From assembly GCA_900555635.1 (NCBI GenBank), contig USLU01000009.1, positions 1 to 64,000 on the forward strand: DNA of 64,000 nucleotides. Direction: 5' to 3'. Below, piece by piece: positions 36,138-46,001 of this stretch (within the stretch, counting starts at the first letter, position 1; each line of letters opens with the position of its first letter). The notes below the pieces were generated by a model. It was given only the letters and a program-made list of their open reading frames with translations, did not search any database and had not been told where the DNA came from. This DNA is from an uncultured Bacteroides sp. (GTDB taxonomy: Bacteria; Bacteroidota; Bacteroidia; Bacteroidales; Bacteroidaceae). Position numbers and translations under genes: made by a program.

Positions 36138-37322
36138 TTATTTTTTATTTGTTCTGAATAACAGTTGGGCGTATTGATACAAACTTCTACGCCAAGTAAG
36201 CCATTCGTGAGCAGTATCAGGCGATTCATAATAGGTGTATTTTATCCCTTGGCCATCCATCATGTTACGAAAGGCTTTCACTACCCCCGGGAAAGGATGC
36301 GGTTCGGCAGTACCCAGTCCTAAGAAGAAAACCTTGAACCGAGCATTTACAGCTTTGCCGTCCTTAAACTTTCCATCAAGGAAAACTGCTGCATCCAGCG
36401 GAGCGGTACTCGGATAATTCGACGTGCCACTGAAACCAGCATAATAGGCAAAAGCCTCCGGATGATTCATGGCAATACGCATGGTCTGGTTGGCCCCCAT
36501 CGACAATCCTGCAATAGCCCGGTTCTCACGATTGGACAAAGTACGGAACTTCGTGTCAATCATCGGGATGACCTCTTCCATCAGCACCTCCTCGAAGAGG
36601 GAAGTTCCCAGCGGTGTCCCTTCACCCGGACGGGTGGCATATCCATTGTCCATTACCACCAACATCGGTACAGCCTTTCCTGCAGCAATCAGATTATCAA
36701 GAATCAGGGGAGCTTTGCCTTGTTTTCCCCATCCTGTTTCGTCTTCGAAACTGCCATGTTGCAGATAAAGCACCGGATAGCGCCTATCCTTATTGTCATT
36801 GTCCCCATATCCTGCCGGAGTATAGACAAAGCACCGTCTCCAAGATTGGGTCAATACGGAGAAATAGTTCATCTCACTCAGCAATCCATGAGGGACCTCT
36901 TTCAAGGCATAAAAATCGGCATCATGAGCCGGAATTTCAATGCCGCTTCCCCAACGGCCCGCTCCATAGAAATAAGTGGTGCCCGGATCGGGAACGGAGG
37001 CTCCGTCCACATTCAGCTGATAATAATGAAAGCCCTCTTGTTGCGGAGCGGACTCTCCGGTCCATATACCCTTTTCATCCTTTGAAAGGTCATATTTCAC
37101 GCCACCCAAATCGAGCTGCACATTCTTTGCCTGCGGTGCGGCAATCCGGACACGGACTCTGCCTTGCGAGTTGACTTGCGGATAGGCTTTGCCCGGCTGG
37201 TTCACCTCCGACGGCCGATAATCCTCCACCGTCTGAGATTTCACTACCGTCTGTGCAAAAGACATCGAGCCGATGCTTGCCATTCCTATCATCATGCTCC
37301 AAAATACAAATTGATATTTCAT
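36138..37322 (-). CDS. CE1-type carbohydrate esterase
   Basis: The 394-residue protein has a signal peptide (SMSFAQ), an N-terminal E-set domain (RVRIAAPQAKNVQLDLGGV) and a CE1-like hydrolase. The nucleophile lies in GLSMGANQT near residue 273, the oxyanion segment is YLQHGSFEDETGW, and the catalytic His is in DTAHEWLTWRRSLYQYA. The Ala-Asn after the nucleophile elbow is unusual beside the Gly-Gly of the other copies here. Likely substrates are feruloyl or acetyl esters of arabinoxylan. 11 bp separates it from the CE6-CE1 gene. Confidence 0.88.
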   Translation of the reverse strand: MKYQFVFWSMMIGMASIGSMSFAQTVVKSQTVEDYRPSEVNQPGKAYPQVNSQGRVRVRIAAPQAKNVQLDLGGVKYDLSKDEKGIWTGESAPQQEGFHYYQLNVDGASVPDPGTTYFYGAGRWGSGIEIPAHDADFYALKEVPHGLLSEMNYFSVLTQSWRRCFVYTPAGYGDNDNKDRRYPVLYLQHGSFEDETGWGKQGKAPLILDNLIAAGKAVPMLVVMDNGYATRPGEGTPLGTSLFEEVLMEEVIPMIDTKFRTLSNRENRAIAGLSMGANQTMRIAMNHPEAFAYYAGFSGTSNYPSTAPLDAAVFLDGKFKDGKAVNARFKVFFLGLGTAEPHPFPGVVKAFRNMMDGQGIKYTYYESPDTAHEWLTWRRSLYQYAQLLFRTNKK

Positions 37323-37333
37323 AGGGTCGGGAT

Positions 37334-39274
37334 TTACTTTTTGAACAAATGCGGTAAAAATTCATTCAGACATCTGCGCCATGTCAGCCATTCGTGTGCA
37401 GTTCCCTGCGACCGGTAAGAAGCGACGCGGATATTCATGTCCTGCAGGCTATTTATCAGATGGTCAGTCCCCATATTTTCCTCTGTTCCGCAACCCAGGA
37501 ACAAGTAGTGTACCTTTTTGTTGAAGGCATCGGCATCGGCAAACACACCATTGAAAGCATTCTTCACATCCAATCCGAAGATAGCGCCACTGAATCCGCC
37601 TATATATGAAAACTTGTCAAGATTGGTCAGCGTGATGTCAAAAGTCTGCTTGCCACCCCAAGACAAGCCTGCCATAGCACGGTGTTCCCTGTCTGTATAA
37701 GTACGGAATGTCTTGTCCACCATCGGGATAAGATCATCTATCATCAACCTGGCAAAAGAGGAACCGTATAGGTTACGTTCGTCATCTACATTCTTTCCGG
37801 GGCGTGGGCGGAATCCCACCTCCACATCTCCACTCTCCATTACTACAATCATGGGGACACATTTACCTTCGGCAATCTGGTTGTCCAGGATATTGTACAT
37901 ATAGCCTTGTGTGCTCCATCCGGTTTCATCTTCACCCATGCCATGCTGCAGATAAAGTACCGGATAGCGTTTCTTGGTGTTCTTTTCATATTCGGCCGGA
38001 GTGTAGACTACGAAACGGCGGAAACGCTGCTGGCTTTCGGCATAGTAAGTGCAGGTACGCACCTGTCCATGGGGCACATTCTGTATACGGTAATAATCGC
38101 CCTCCTTACCCTCGGGCACTTCTATTCCACTCGCCATACGGCTACAGCCAAAATAAGTGCAGCTCATAGGATCGATAACCGAGAAACCGTCTACCAACAA
38201 GAAATAATAATGGAAACCAACGACCAAAGGATCAGTCTTTACTGTCCACCAGCCATATTCATCCTTGTTCATGTCGTACTTCTTGCCGCATATATCCACC
38301 TGCAGACGCTTTACGTCGGGTGAAAAAATCCGGAAATAAGCCCGGTTCTCCTTGTCCAGACGAGGGAAGTCACAACCATGCATATTGGACGAAGCTTCTA
38401 CGGTATTCTCCATTACCTGCTCCGTGGTGGGAAGTTCCTTGCCCATCATCTTCAGCATAGCAGCAGCATAACGCCGGCCTAAGATACGGTAGCCGGCAGC
38501 ATCAAAATGCAGATGATCGGCAGCACAGCTCAGATCCTTTGACGAAACGATGGCACAATTTTTTATTACCTGTGGCAAGGTAGCTATGATAGGGTTCATT
38601 GCGGCACAAGTTCCTCCGTGGTCAGCATTCACGACCTCACCGGCCAACAGAGGCACGTCTTCCGCTTTCAGGTCCAAGTCGGCCAGTAAGTTGTCATACA
38701 CACTTTTCACCTTTTCAGGCCAATCCTTCTCACCCGTGTTCGATTCACCCTGATGCAACAATATACCTCTTATCACACCGTCCTTCTGTGCAAGTCTTGC
38801 CATTTCCACCAAGCGCAGGTAAGGGTCATTGTCATACTCCTTCAGCATGCCCAGCATCCAATTCGGAGCCGTCTTGATATATTCCTCACGTTTGTCTTTC
38901 TGAAAGAGTTCTATCTTGCATCCTCCAATGGCTACATGTACCACGCCTATCTTTATGTTTTCGGGCAGATTCTCTATCATGGTACGTCCGAAATAATCCA
39001 CAGGAGTAAGTCCGGTGTTTTGGCGGCACAGTGGCGCCCGCGCCGGATACCATTCACCTTTGATTCGCCCCAGCTCCTTATTGTCCACCGCAGCCATCAC
39101 CTGAAAACGAGGATTCACAACCGTGTCTTGCGCCTCATAGCGGGCATTTCCCTCCATATTGGACTGCCCGAAACACAAATAAATATGAAAATTCGGGTCT
39201 TGTGCAAAGACAGATTCACTCAGCAGCAACAAAGCTACTCCTATCAATCTCAAAAAAGAAAAAAGATTCCTCAT
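37334..39274 (-). CDS. Two-domain esterase: SGNH/CE6-like acetylesterase plus CE1
   Basis: About 646 residues from ATG 39274, chosen because it gives a clean signal peptide (LLLLSESVFAQ); ATG 39298 overlaps the upstream stop as TGATG and is possible. Residues 25-285 are a SGNH esterase with Ser38 in GQSNMEG and the DHLHFD dyad near 254, of the CE6/sialate-esterase type. Residues 300-646 are an E-set plus CE1 hydrolase with the nucleophile in GLSWGGKQT near 538 and His in TAHEWLTWRR. The fusion could remove acetyl and feruloyl groups from one chain. Confidence 0.88.
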   Translation of the reverse strand: MRNLFSFLRLIGVALLLLSESVFAQDPNFHIYLCFGQSNMEGNARYEAQDTVVNPRFQVMAAVDNKELGRIKGEWYPARAPLCRQNTGLTPVDYFGRTMIENLPENIKIGVVHVAIGGCKIELFQKDKREEYIKTAPNWMLGMLKEYDNDPYLRLVEMARLAQKDGVIRGILLHQGESNTGEKDWPEKVKSVYDNLLADLDLKAEDVPLLAGEVVNADHGGTCAAMNPIIATLPQVIKNCAIVSSKDLSCAADHLHFDAAGYRILGRRYAAAMLKMMGKELPTTEQVMENTVEASSNMHGCDFPRLDKENRAYFRIFSPDVKRLQVDICGKKYDMNKDEYGWWTVKTDPLVVGFHYYFLLVDGFSVIDPMSCTYFGCSRMASGIEVPEGKEGDYYRIQNVPHGQVRTCTYYAESQQRFRRFVVYTPAEYEKNTKKRYPVLYLQHGMGEDETGWSTQGYMYNILDNQIAEGKCVPMIVVMESGDVEVGFRPRPGKNVDDERNLYGSSFARLMIDDLIPMVDKTFRTYTDREHRAMAGLSWGGKQTFDITLTNLDKFSYIGGFSGAIFGLDVKNAFNGVFADADAFNKKVHYLFLGCGTEENMGTDHLINSLQDMNIRVASYRSQGTAHEWLTWRRCLNEFLPHLFKK

Positions 39275-39297
39275 AACCGTTCTATCATTTATTGTCA

Positions 39298-40287
39298 TCA
39301 ATTACCTTTGGTTTGTTCTACATACTGCATGGTTCCGTCTTCATTGTAATGCAACTCATCCACACATACAGAACGGCGACCTATCGCACCTGCATGTCCG
39401 TCCAATGTGAGTGTAGCATTGTGGTAGAAGAGATACCACTTTCCTTTGAATTCCACAATAGCCGGATGGATAGTGAAACTATTTTCCGCCATTCCTGTCA
39501 GTTCACCCCGGTACGTCCAGGGTCCTTGCATGCTGGAAGCTGTTGCATAAGCGATATTTTCCCTTCCCTTTCCCATTGAAGCATAAGTGAGATAATACAT
39601 ACCATTTCGTACATGCAGCCACGGACCTTCCACGTATTTAGGTAAATCCACTACTTCGATGTCGCCTTCCAATTCCGTCATATTCGGCTTCAACTTTGCC
39701 AAAAAGCAGGTACCGTTTCCCCAGCATAGCCATGCCTGACCATTCTTTTCTATCAGCACTGTAGGGTCAATATCGTTCCACCATCCCCGAGCGCCATTGG
39801 AGGTCATGTCGTCCGTCACCAGCGGTTTACCGATAGCATCTGTAAACGGTCCTACCGGACTGTCGCTTACCGCCACTCCAATAGCTTTGCCCACACAAGG
39901 TTCGCCTGCCTGCACGGTGGTGTAATAATAGAACTTTCCATCTCTTTCTATCACCTGAGAAGCCCACGCTTCTCCCACTGCCCATTTAAAGTCGGCAGGA
40001 CTCAATACAGTGCCATGCTCTGTCCAGTTTTTCATATCCGTCGTCGAATAACATAACCATTCGGTGATATTGAACTCTCTGCCTCCTGAAGCCGTATCCT
40101 GTCCGGCATAATATTCATCATGCCCGGTATACAGATACAACCTATCTCCATGTACCAACGTGGCAGGATCGGCTGTAAAGTTGTTTCTTATCAATGGGTT
40201 TCCCTCATAAACAAATGTCTTCTGAGTTTCTTTGGGGCTACAAGCCGCCAAAAAGCATAAAATGCCAGTCAATAAAATGTGCTTCAT
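39298..40287 (-). CDS. GH43 glycosidase (lipoprotein)
   Basis: A 329-residue GH43 with a lipobox (FLAACSPKE), so probably anchored to an envelope membrane. Propeller motifs are ADPATLVHGDRLYLYTGHDE (base), WNDIDPTVLI (second Asp) and EGPWLHVRNGMYYLTYA (acid). No extra domain is present. The family includes xylosidases and arabinofuranosidases; the compact form and context suggest arabinofuranosidase or xylosidase activity on arabinoxylan oligosaccharides. It is now the first gene of its unit, behind gene fragments. Confidence 0.86.
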   Translation of the reverse strand: MKHILLTGILCFLAACSPKETQKTFVYEGNPLIRNNFTADPATLVHGDRLYLYTGHDEYYAGQDTASGGREFNITEWLCYSTTDMKNWTEHGTVLSPADFKWAVGEAWASQVIERDGKFYYYTTVQAGEPCVGKAIGVAVSDSPVGPFTDAIGKPLVTDDMTSNGARGWWNDIDPTVLIEKNGQAWLCWGNGTCFLAKLKPNMTELEGDIEVVDLPKYVEGPWLHVRNGMYYLTYASMGKGRENIAYATASSMQGPWTYRGELTGMAENSFTIHPAIVEFKGKWYLFYHNATLTLDGHAGAIGRRSVCVDELHYNEDGTMQYVEQTKGN

Positions 40288-40305
40288 GTTCTGTTCTTTT
40301 TAAGA

Positions 40306-40404
40306 TTACACAAATAAATATTTATCTTCATTCAGTTTGGCATCAATATCTGCCTCACTGTATCCCGCTTCAGCCAACAAATTACGATATTTTCCGGTTT
40401 TACA
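40306..40404 (-). pseudogene. N-terminal remnant of a GH8 exo-oligoxylanase gene
   Basis: The minus strand reads CKTGKYRNLLAEAGYSEADI then DAKLNE, after which it runs into unrelated DKYLFV and a stop. This segment resembles the start of GH8 reducing-end xylose-releasing enzymes (YRNLF-EAGYSE-EI--KLN). Only about 25 codons remain. Confidence 0.6.
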
Positions 40405-40425
40405 TTACTTAATGCTATTCTGCTA

Positions 40426-40610
40426 TTACAACTTCTTCAAATCACTGTCTTTGGAACTGGTGCCATGGAATATTTCATAAGTTGCCATAGGATCTGTACG
40501 CATGGTGTTTGTTTCGGGGGCGAAAAATTCAAACGCATCAACACCCAGTTTCAATACTACTTCCTTGTTTTGACCAGCTTTCAAATGCAATAAGTGCATT
40601 GCAAAGAAAG
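40426..40610 (-). pseudogene. C-terminal remnant of a GH3 xylosidase gene
   Basis: The frame ends HLKAGQNKEVVLKLGVDAFE, FFAPETNTMRTDP, TYEIFHGTSSKDSDLKKL. This is the last strand pair of the Fn3-like domain that closes GH3 enzymes. An open frame continues to 40698 but loses similarity. The catalytic domains are gone. Confidence 0.65.
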
Positions 40611-40896
40611 AGTTTTTTTGCGTTTTAATCCACTTCCCATGTAACATAAACCTTTCTCTATAGCTCATTTCCATAAAAAAGTAGAACTTATAGGGCAATT
40701 GGATAAAAGATAAGGTGACAGTACCTCTTCATCAGCTCCTATGAGTTCAGCCACCATTGCCACGACTTCTACAATGATTGCCAAACTTCTGGAGTTAGAA
40801 GCCGATAACTCCCACTATGAATAATGTAGGTTATCATGAAGTGAGGAGATGATTTTGAGGAAATGCGGCTTAATTTTGAGAAGCATTCATAACAAC
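40611..40896. other. Scar region without an intact gene
   Basis: This interval holds no recognisable gene. A small frame at 40741-40824 (+), MSSATIATTSTMIAKLLELE and onward, might be another fragment but is too short to assign. Confidence 0.4.
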
Positions 40897-40933
40897 AAAA
40901 AAAGACCATACTAAAATCTCTTTCAGTATGGCC
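40897..40933 (-). terminator. Terminator of the GH43-SusC-SusD operon
   Basis: On the minus strand GGCCATACT (40933-40925) pairs with AGTATGGTC (40912-40904), with one wobble, followed by seven T (40903-40897). It is about 70 bp after the susD stop. Confidence 0.85.
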
Positions 40934-41001
40934 CTCCTGAACTTTATCTATAGTACCTATTGATATGTAAAGTTCTGATTAAACTATGAATATCATTTTT
41001 A

Positions 41002-42723
41002 TTAATTTGCCCAACCGCGTACCTGATGTATTTGGTCGTTGATTTCGATTACATTTTGTGGAAGTGGCCAGTATTCGTTCTTGCCCTCAACGAATTTAAG
41101 TGTAATGTTAGCTTCGGCATATGGGTGACGTACGTCATACACAAGCTTGTGAGGTTTACTGCCACCGGAAGTCCAATATTCGTCTTTTTGATAAGGAACG
41201 TTATCAAGCACCTTGTCATAGCACTGCTTGGCAATACCCCAACGAACGATGTCGAACCAACGACAGCCTTCGAACCAAAGTTCATATTGCTTTTCGTTTT
41301 GAAGCACTTCGAGGTCAACAGTGGCAGATATGGTTGCTGAACCTGCACGTTGCTGAATCTTGTTGATGTACTTCTTAGCTTCATCCGGCTGACTTGATAA
41401 ACAAGCTTCTGCATAAATCAGATAAGCTTCACCCAAACGGGCAATGCAGAGGTTTGTATTGTTACAGTTATCACCTACAGAGAGGTCAGCGTCGTTAGGA
41501 TGCATCATCATCTTCACTTCCATCACGTCACTGCGAGAGAATGAACCATAAGTATTGGTGATACCACGTTCTGGGTCTTTTTCTTTATCTGCGCGAGTTG
41601 TGCAAGTAGCATCGCTTTTCCAACCGCAGAGTTTTTCATCGTAAAAGAATTCGTCAGAAGTCAAGAAAGTAGCTTTACGACGATAGCTGTCACCATCGTT
41701 TGCCAGCATTTTGTGAGCAAACTCATGATTGATAGAGCCACCACCCCAACCACCGGTTGAGCAAATACGTGGATTCGTACCACCACCGTTAATATCATCA
41801 CCACGCCAGTTGAGTACGTTGGCCACCATCCAACGGCCACGATTATTACCACCTCTCCATCCTTCTGTACCACCTGCAGCCGCTGTATTAGTAACATAGT
41901 TGAATTCGAAAATCTTTTCTTCACAACCATCACCTTCTACGTGGAACAAGTCACGGAAACGTTCACCCGGAACGAGGTCGTAGTTTTGAGACTCTACAAG
42001 GGGTTTCATTACGCTAATCACCTTGGCATTGTCACCTGCAAAAAGAGCAGACTTACCGGCTACGAATCGAGCGAAACCTTGAGTTACAACCCAAGCACCT
42101 TCTTGATCATTCTTACCATTACGTTCGGGCAAGTCAGAAAGAGCCTCTTCACATTCTTTCACACACCAGTCAAAGATAGCCTTTTGTGACTCTGCATTCA
42201 CCGGTTTTTCATCGGTGACGAGGTGGTCAATCAAAGGAGGTTGATAATACACCTGTGCAGCCAGCATGTGTGCCCATGCACGCATCACCTTAGCTTCGGC
42301 AACAGCTTGTTTCTTAATAGGAGTATCGGCTGTTTCACCAAAATAGTGAATTATCAAGTTGGCGGAATAGATTGCCTTATAGATGTGATTATAAAGCGTA
42401 CCGATAGGGCTATAGCTGGGATCATAACGGAACTCATTAAGTCTACGGAAATCTGCATGGTCGTCAATGTTACCACCGGCTGCAAACACGTCGTCGGCAG
42501 AGTAGTTAAGACCCATGATATATGCATTCCAGATACCTTCAGTAGCACCGATTTCTCCGATATAAGTAGCATACATGGCTGTCAACGCAGATTCGGCATC
42601 CGCATCAGTCTTGTAGAAGTTAGCTGTACTGTTGGTTGCTTTCTGTTCCACATCAAGCATGTCTTCACACGCAGTGAACATCATACTTGAAAGCAAAGCG
42701 ATTGATAAAAATATTTTTTTCAT
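41002..42723 (-). CDS. SusD-like xylan-binding lipoprotein
   Basis: A 573-residue SusD with lipobox (MMFTACEDMLD) and the DVEQKATNSTANFYKT start. TPR helices (AEAKVMRAWAHMLAAQVYY, LGEAYLIYAEACL) and the KQYELWFEGCRWFDIVRWG motif are present. It is longer than the first SusD of the window, in line with a larger ligand. It caps the SusC 21 bp upstream, and from the enzymes around it binds xylan or arabinoxylan oligosaccharides at the cell surface. Confidence 0.94.
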   Translation of the reverse strand: MKKIFLSIALLSSMMFTACEDMLDVEQKATNSTANFYKTDADAESALTAMYATYIGEIGATEGIWNAYIMGLNYSADDVFAAGGNIDDHADFRRLNEFRYDPSYSPIGTLYNHIYKAIYSANLIIHYFGETADTPIKKQAVAEAKVMRAWAHMLAAQVYYQPPLIDHLVTDEKPVNAESQKAIFDWCVKECEEALSDLPERNGKNDQEGAWVVTQGFARFVAGKSALFAGDNAKVISVMKPLVESQNYDLVPGERFRDLFHVEGDGCEEKIFEFNYVTNTAAAGGTEGWRGGNNRGRWMVANVLNWRGDDINGGGTNPRICSTGGWGGGSINHEFAHKMLANDGDSYRRKATFLTSDEFFYDEKLCGWKSDATCTTRADKEKDPERGITNTYGSFSRSDVMEVKMMMHPNDADLSVGDNCNNTNLCIARLGEAYLIYAEACLSSQPDEAKKYINKIQQRAGSATISATVDLEVLQNEKQYELWFEGCRWFDIVRWGIAKQCYDKVLDNVPYQKDEYWTSGGSKPHKLVYDVRHPYAEANITLKFVEGKNEYWPLPQNVIEINDQIHQVRGWAN

Positions 42724-42744
42724 ATCTCTTTCGATTAATTATAA

Positions 42745-45700
42745 TTAGAATGTAACACTTACGCCAAATACCATCTTTTTCATGGTAGGATATGCACCCT
42801 TGTCGAGACCCGGACAGTTGTATTCATTTGTACAGGTTTCAGGGTCGAGACCCGGATACTTGGTGAATGTGAAGAAGTCGTCCAATGATACGTAAAAACG
42901 CGCGTTGTCGATGAATACTTTATTGGTGATTCTCTTAGGCAATGTGTAGCCAAGTTGAATTTGCTTGATCTTGAAGAACGAGCCATCGTAAACCATGGCA
43001 GATGAACGCCAGAATGTACCGCTACCTGCTACAGAAGCTGCGTCAGGAAGTTTGCCAGACTTGAAGTCTTTATAAATACCTTCTGATATGTTGTTGTAGC
43101 CTGAACGATAGAGACCGTAGTAGACATCGTTACCGGCAGTACCGGTACCAAACAAAGTGAAGTCGAATCCCTTGTATTCAGCATTCAAGGTAATACCGTA
43201 AGTCAAAGTAGGAAGACCGGAACCAATGTTGGTCATGTCCTCAGCTTGTGGGTCGTTGGTCAATTCGCCATCTTTGGTGTAGTATTGTGCAGTACCGTCA
43301 GCAGCACGACCCGCATACTTAAAACCGCGCATGTACCATATGGGTTCGCCTTGCTCGAAGTAGCAACGAACAACTTCGGGAGATGCACCTTCAACAGTTG
43401 CGCCGGAAATACGTTCGATAGATGGATCAAGGTAAGTCACTTCATTGTGAAGTGTTGCCATGTTAGCAGATATGCCATATCTGAAGTCACCGATATGGTC
43501 TTTCCAGCTAAGTTCTACTTCGAAACCGCTGTTTTCAACTTTACCGGCGTTCATTGTCATAGAAGAAACACCTGATTCAGGCATAGTAGGAGCACTTACA
43601 AGCAAGTCCTTGGTATTCTTCTTGTAATAGTCGAGGCCAACGCTCAATCTGTCGTTTAAGAAACGGAAGTCAGCACCCAAGTCAATTTGTTCTGAAGTTT
43701 CCCAAGTCAGGTTAGGGTTGGCAATACCGTTAGGCATTGAACCTAAAGTAACAGCACTTGTTGAACCATAGTTATAGAATTGTGAATTCGTACTAATACC
43801 GGCTGTATATGCATAGTTACTCAATACGTTTACGTTACCATTCTGTCCCCAAGATGCACGTATCTTACCGTATGACATGATGCTTGGATTGATGTTATCT
43901 TTGAAGAAGCTTTCGTTTGAGAATGTCCAGCCTGCAGATGCAGAGAAGAACTTACCCCAACGGTTGTCTTTCGAAAGTTTGGAAGAGTCGAATGCATCGG
44001 CACGGAAGTTAGCCTGAACGCTATAGCGGTTGTCGTAGCTATAAGTTACACGGCCGAAGTAAGAGAGTGCTCGAGTAGTGCCCTTTATGCCGCCGATGTT
44101 CTTTGTTGTTCCTTCATTAGCATTTACACAATCGAGGTAGATGAAGTTAGAAGAATAAGCTTTAAGGATGTCCGAACCGGAAGCATTGGCGCTGACAAAA
44201 TTTGAATCGCTTTGACGATATGACATACCGGCCATGGCACCTACAGCGTGTTTGCCAGCGAGAATATCGCTATAGTTGGCGAAGTTTTCCCATTGATACC
44301 AAGTAGAGTTTCTACTAGCGCCAGAGATAGTGTAGTTGTCACCTTTGGTTTGACCATTGAGGTAGTAGGGGTATTGCCAGTCAGATTCGTTGTTGAAGGA
44401 GATACGATAACCCAAACGAGAAGTGAAAGTCACTTGCTTGATAGGAGTAACGTTCATGTAAGCAGTACCATTAACGTTTACACCACTGTTGCGTGATTCT
44501 GAACGGTCGCGTTGCGAGAAGGGGTTACCACCGGCAAGACGTTGGTTGAAGTAGGAAGTAGCATAGTAGCCATTTTCATCACCAAAGAGAGTGTAGCTAG
44601 AGTTACCTGCTTGAATTTTGTCGTATATGTCACGATATTCACCCAACATTTGTTCTCGTTTTGTCCAATAGAGCGGAGTTAACGGGTCAATCAAAAGAAG
44701 CATTTCGAATGAAGAGCCATAACCTTGTTCAGATATGCCACGAGAACTCCATTTCTCAATAGAGGTGTTGGTACCTACTTTCAACCAATCCTTAATCATA
44801 TAATCGGCATTCAGTTGAGCAGTAAGACGTTCGTACTTATCTTTGCTACCCTTAACGATACCGTCTTGGTTCACATGGTTCACACTCAGGAAGTATGAAC
44901 CGCGGTCGTTACCACCTTCTAAAGTAAGGGTGTGTTGTTGAGCCCAAGTATCTTCGAAATAAGACTTCAACCAGTCTGTATTGGTATTAGGATCCCATCC
45001 GTATTGAGTTTGAGCATCAGCCAAAGTGGCATTCACAGATTCTTCGCCAAGCTGTATAGTCATCCAGTCCTTGAATTGAGTAGCGTTAAGCAAATTGGGC
45101 ACACTACCGAGCGATTGGTTAGTCCACTTGCCGCTATAAGTAATAGAACCTCGTCCTTTTTTACCCGATTTAGTAGTGATAAGAACAACACCGTTACCGG
45201 CTTCAGCACCATAGATAGCAGCCGAAGCAGCGTCCTTTAATACTTCCATTGATTCAATCATAGAAGGATCGAGGTATTGAATAGAGCTGACTTGCAAACC
45301 ATCAACAATCAACAAAGGACCGATTTTGTCTGAGTTTGAAGAATAACCACGAACGCGGATTGATGCGCCTTGACCCGGTTTACCGGAACCATTCAGAATT
45401 TGTACACCCGATGCCTTACCTTGCAAAGCAGCGGCAGCATCGGTAGTAGACAAACCTTTCAGTTCATCGGCCTTTACAGAAGCTACCGAACCGGTAAGGT
45501 CACTCTTGCGTTGCACGCCATAACCTACAACCACTACTTCGTCAAGTACTTCCGCGTCTTCTTCCAGACTGAAGTTGATTACGTTACGGCCACTCACTTT
45601 TACAGTCTGTCCTTTGTATCCTATATAAGAAACGGTAAGGGTAGCATTACCACTGTTCACCTGAATAGAGTAATTGCCATTGAGGTCGGTAATACAACCG

Positions 45701-45873
45701 TTTTGGGTTCCATTCTCCAGAATAGCCACACCAATCATCGGCTCAGAATCATTGGCCGAGACAACAGTACCCTTGACTTGGAATTGTGCTGATGCTGATA
45801 GACATGTGAAAAGCATAAGCATAAATAGGCAAGGAATTTTCTGAAATTTCTTAATTACATTTTTCATTACCAT
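42745..45873 (-). CDS. SusC-like TonB-dependent transporter (xylan locus)
   Basis: A 1042-residue SusC: signal peptide (CLSASAQ), carboxypeptidase-regulatory-like domain (FQVKGTVVSANDSEPMIGVA), TonB box (LDEVVVVGYGVQ), plug with AAIYGAEAGNGVVLITT and barrel ending MVFGVSVTF. Translation may begin at ATG 45867 instead. With the SusD downstream it imports oligosaccharides across the outer membrane. It lies 128 bp after the GH43 gene at 46002 and probably shares its transcript. Confidence 0.95.
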   Translation of the reverse strand: MVMKNVIKKFQKIPCLFMLMLFTCLSASAQFQVKGTVVSANDSEPMIGVAILENGTQNGCITDLNGNYSIQVNSGNATLTVSYIGYKGQTVKVSGRNVINFSLEEDAEVLDEVVVVGYGVQRKSDLTGSVASVKADELKGLSTTDAAAALQGKASGVQILNGSGKPGQGASIRVRGYSSNSDKIGPLLIVDGLQVSSIQYLDPSMIESMEVLKDAASAAIYGAEAGNGVVLITTKSGKKGRGSITYSGKWTNQSLGSVPNLLNATQFKDWMTIQLGEESVNATLADAQTQYGWDPNTNTDWLKSYFEDTWAQQHTLTLEGGNDRGSYFLSVNHVNQDGIVKGSKDKYERLTAQLNADYMIKDWLKVGTNTSIEKWSSRGISEQGYGSSFEMLLLIDPLTPLYWTKREQMLGEYRDIYDKIQAGNSSYTLFGDENGYYATSYFNQRLAGGNPFSQRDRSESRNSGVNVNGTAYMNVTPIKQVTFTSRLGYRISFNNESDWQYPYYLNGQTKGDNYTISGASRNSTWYQWENFANYSDILAGKHAVGAMAGMSYRQSDSNFVSANASGSDILKAYSSNFIYLDCVNANEGTTKNIGGIKGTTRALSYFGRVTYSYDNRYSVQANFRADAFDSSKLSKDNRWGKFFSASAGWTFSNESFFKDNINPSIMSYGKIRASWGQNGNVNVLSNYAYTAGISTNSQFYNYGSTSAVTLGSMPNGIANPNLTWETSEQIDLGADFRFLNDRLSVGLDYYKKNTKDLLVSAPTMPESGVSSMTMNAGKVENSGFEVELSWKDHIGDFRYGISANMATLHNEVTYLDPSIERISGATVEGASPEVVRCYFEQGEPIWYMRGFKYAGRAADGTAQYYTKDGELTNDPQAEDMTNIGSGLPTLTYGITLNAEYKGFDFTLFGTGTAGNDVYYGLYRSGYNNISEGIYKDFKSGKLPDAASVAGSGTFWRSSAMVYDGSFFKIKQIQLGYTLPKRITNKVFIDNARFYVSLDDFFTFTKYPGLDPETCTNEYNCPGLDKGAYPTMKKMVFGVSVTF

Positions 45874-46001
45874 TAGTTTAAGAATTAATAATCATGTTAT
45901 TTAAATTTTCGGTTATTGCTGATACAACTTTCTAACCATCGTCATACATACATTTCATACTACTTTCCATTTATTTAAGATTAATACAAGAGAATACTGG
46001 T

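Noticed and set aside
40741..40824. 27-codon frame MSSATIATTSTMIAKL
   Set aside because: Too short to assign; may be a fragment but nothing supports a function.
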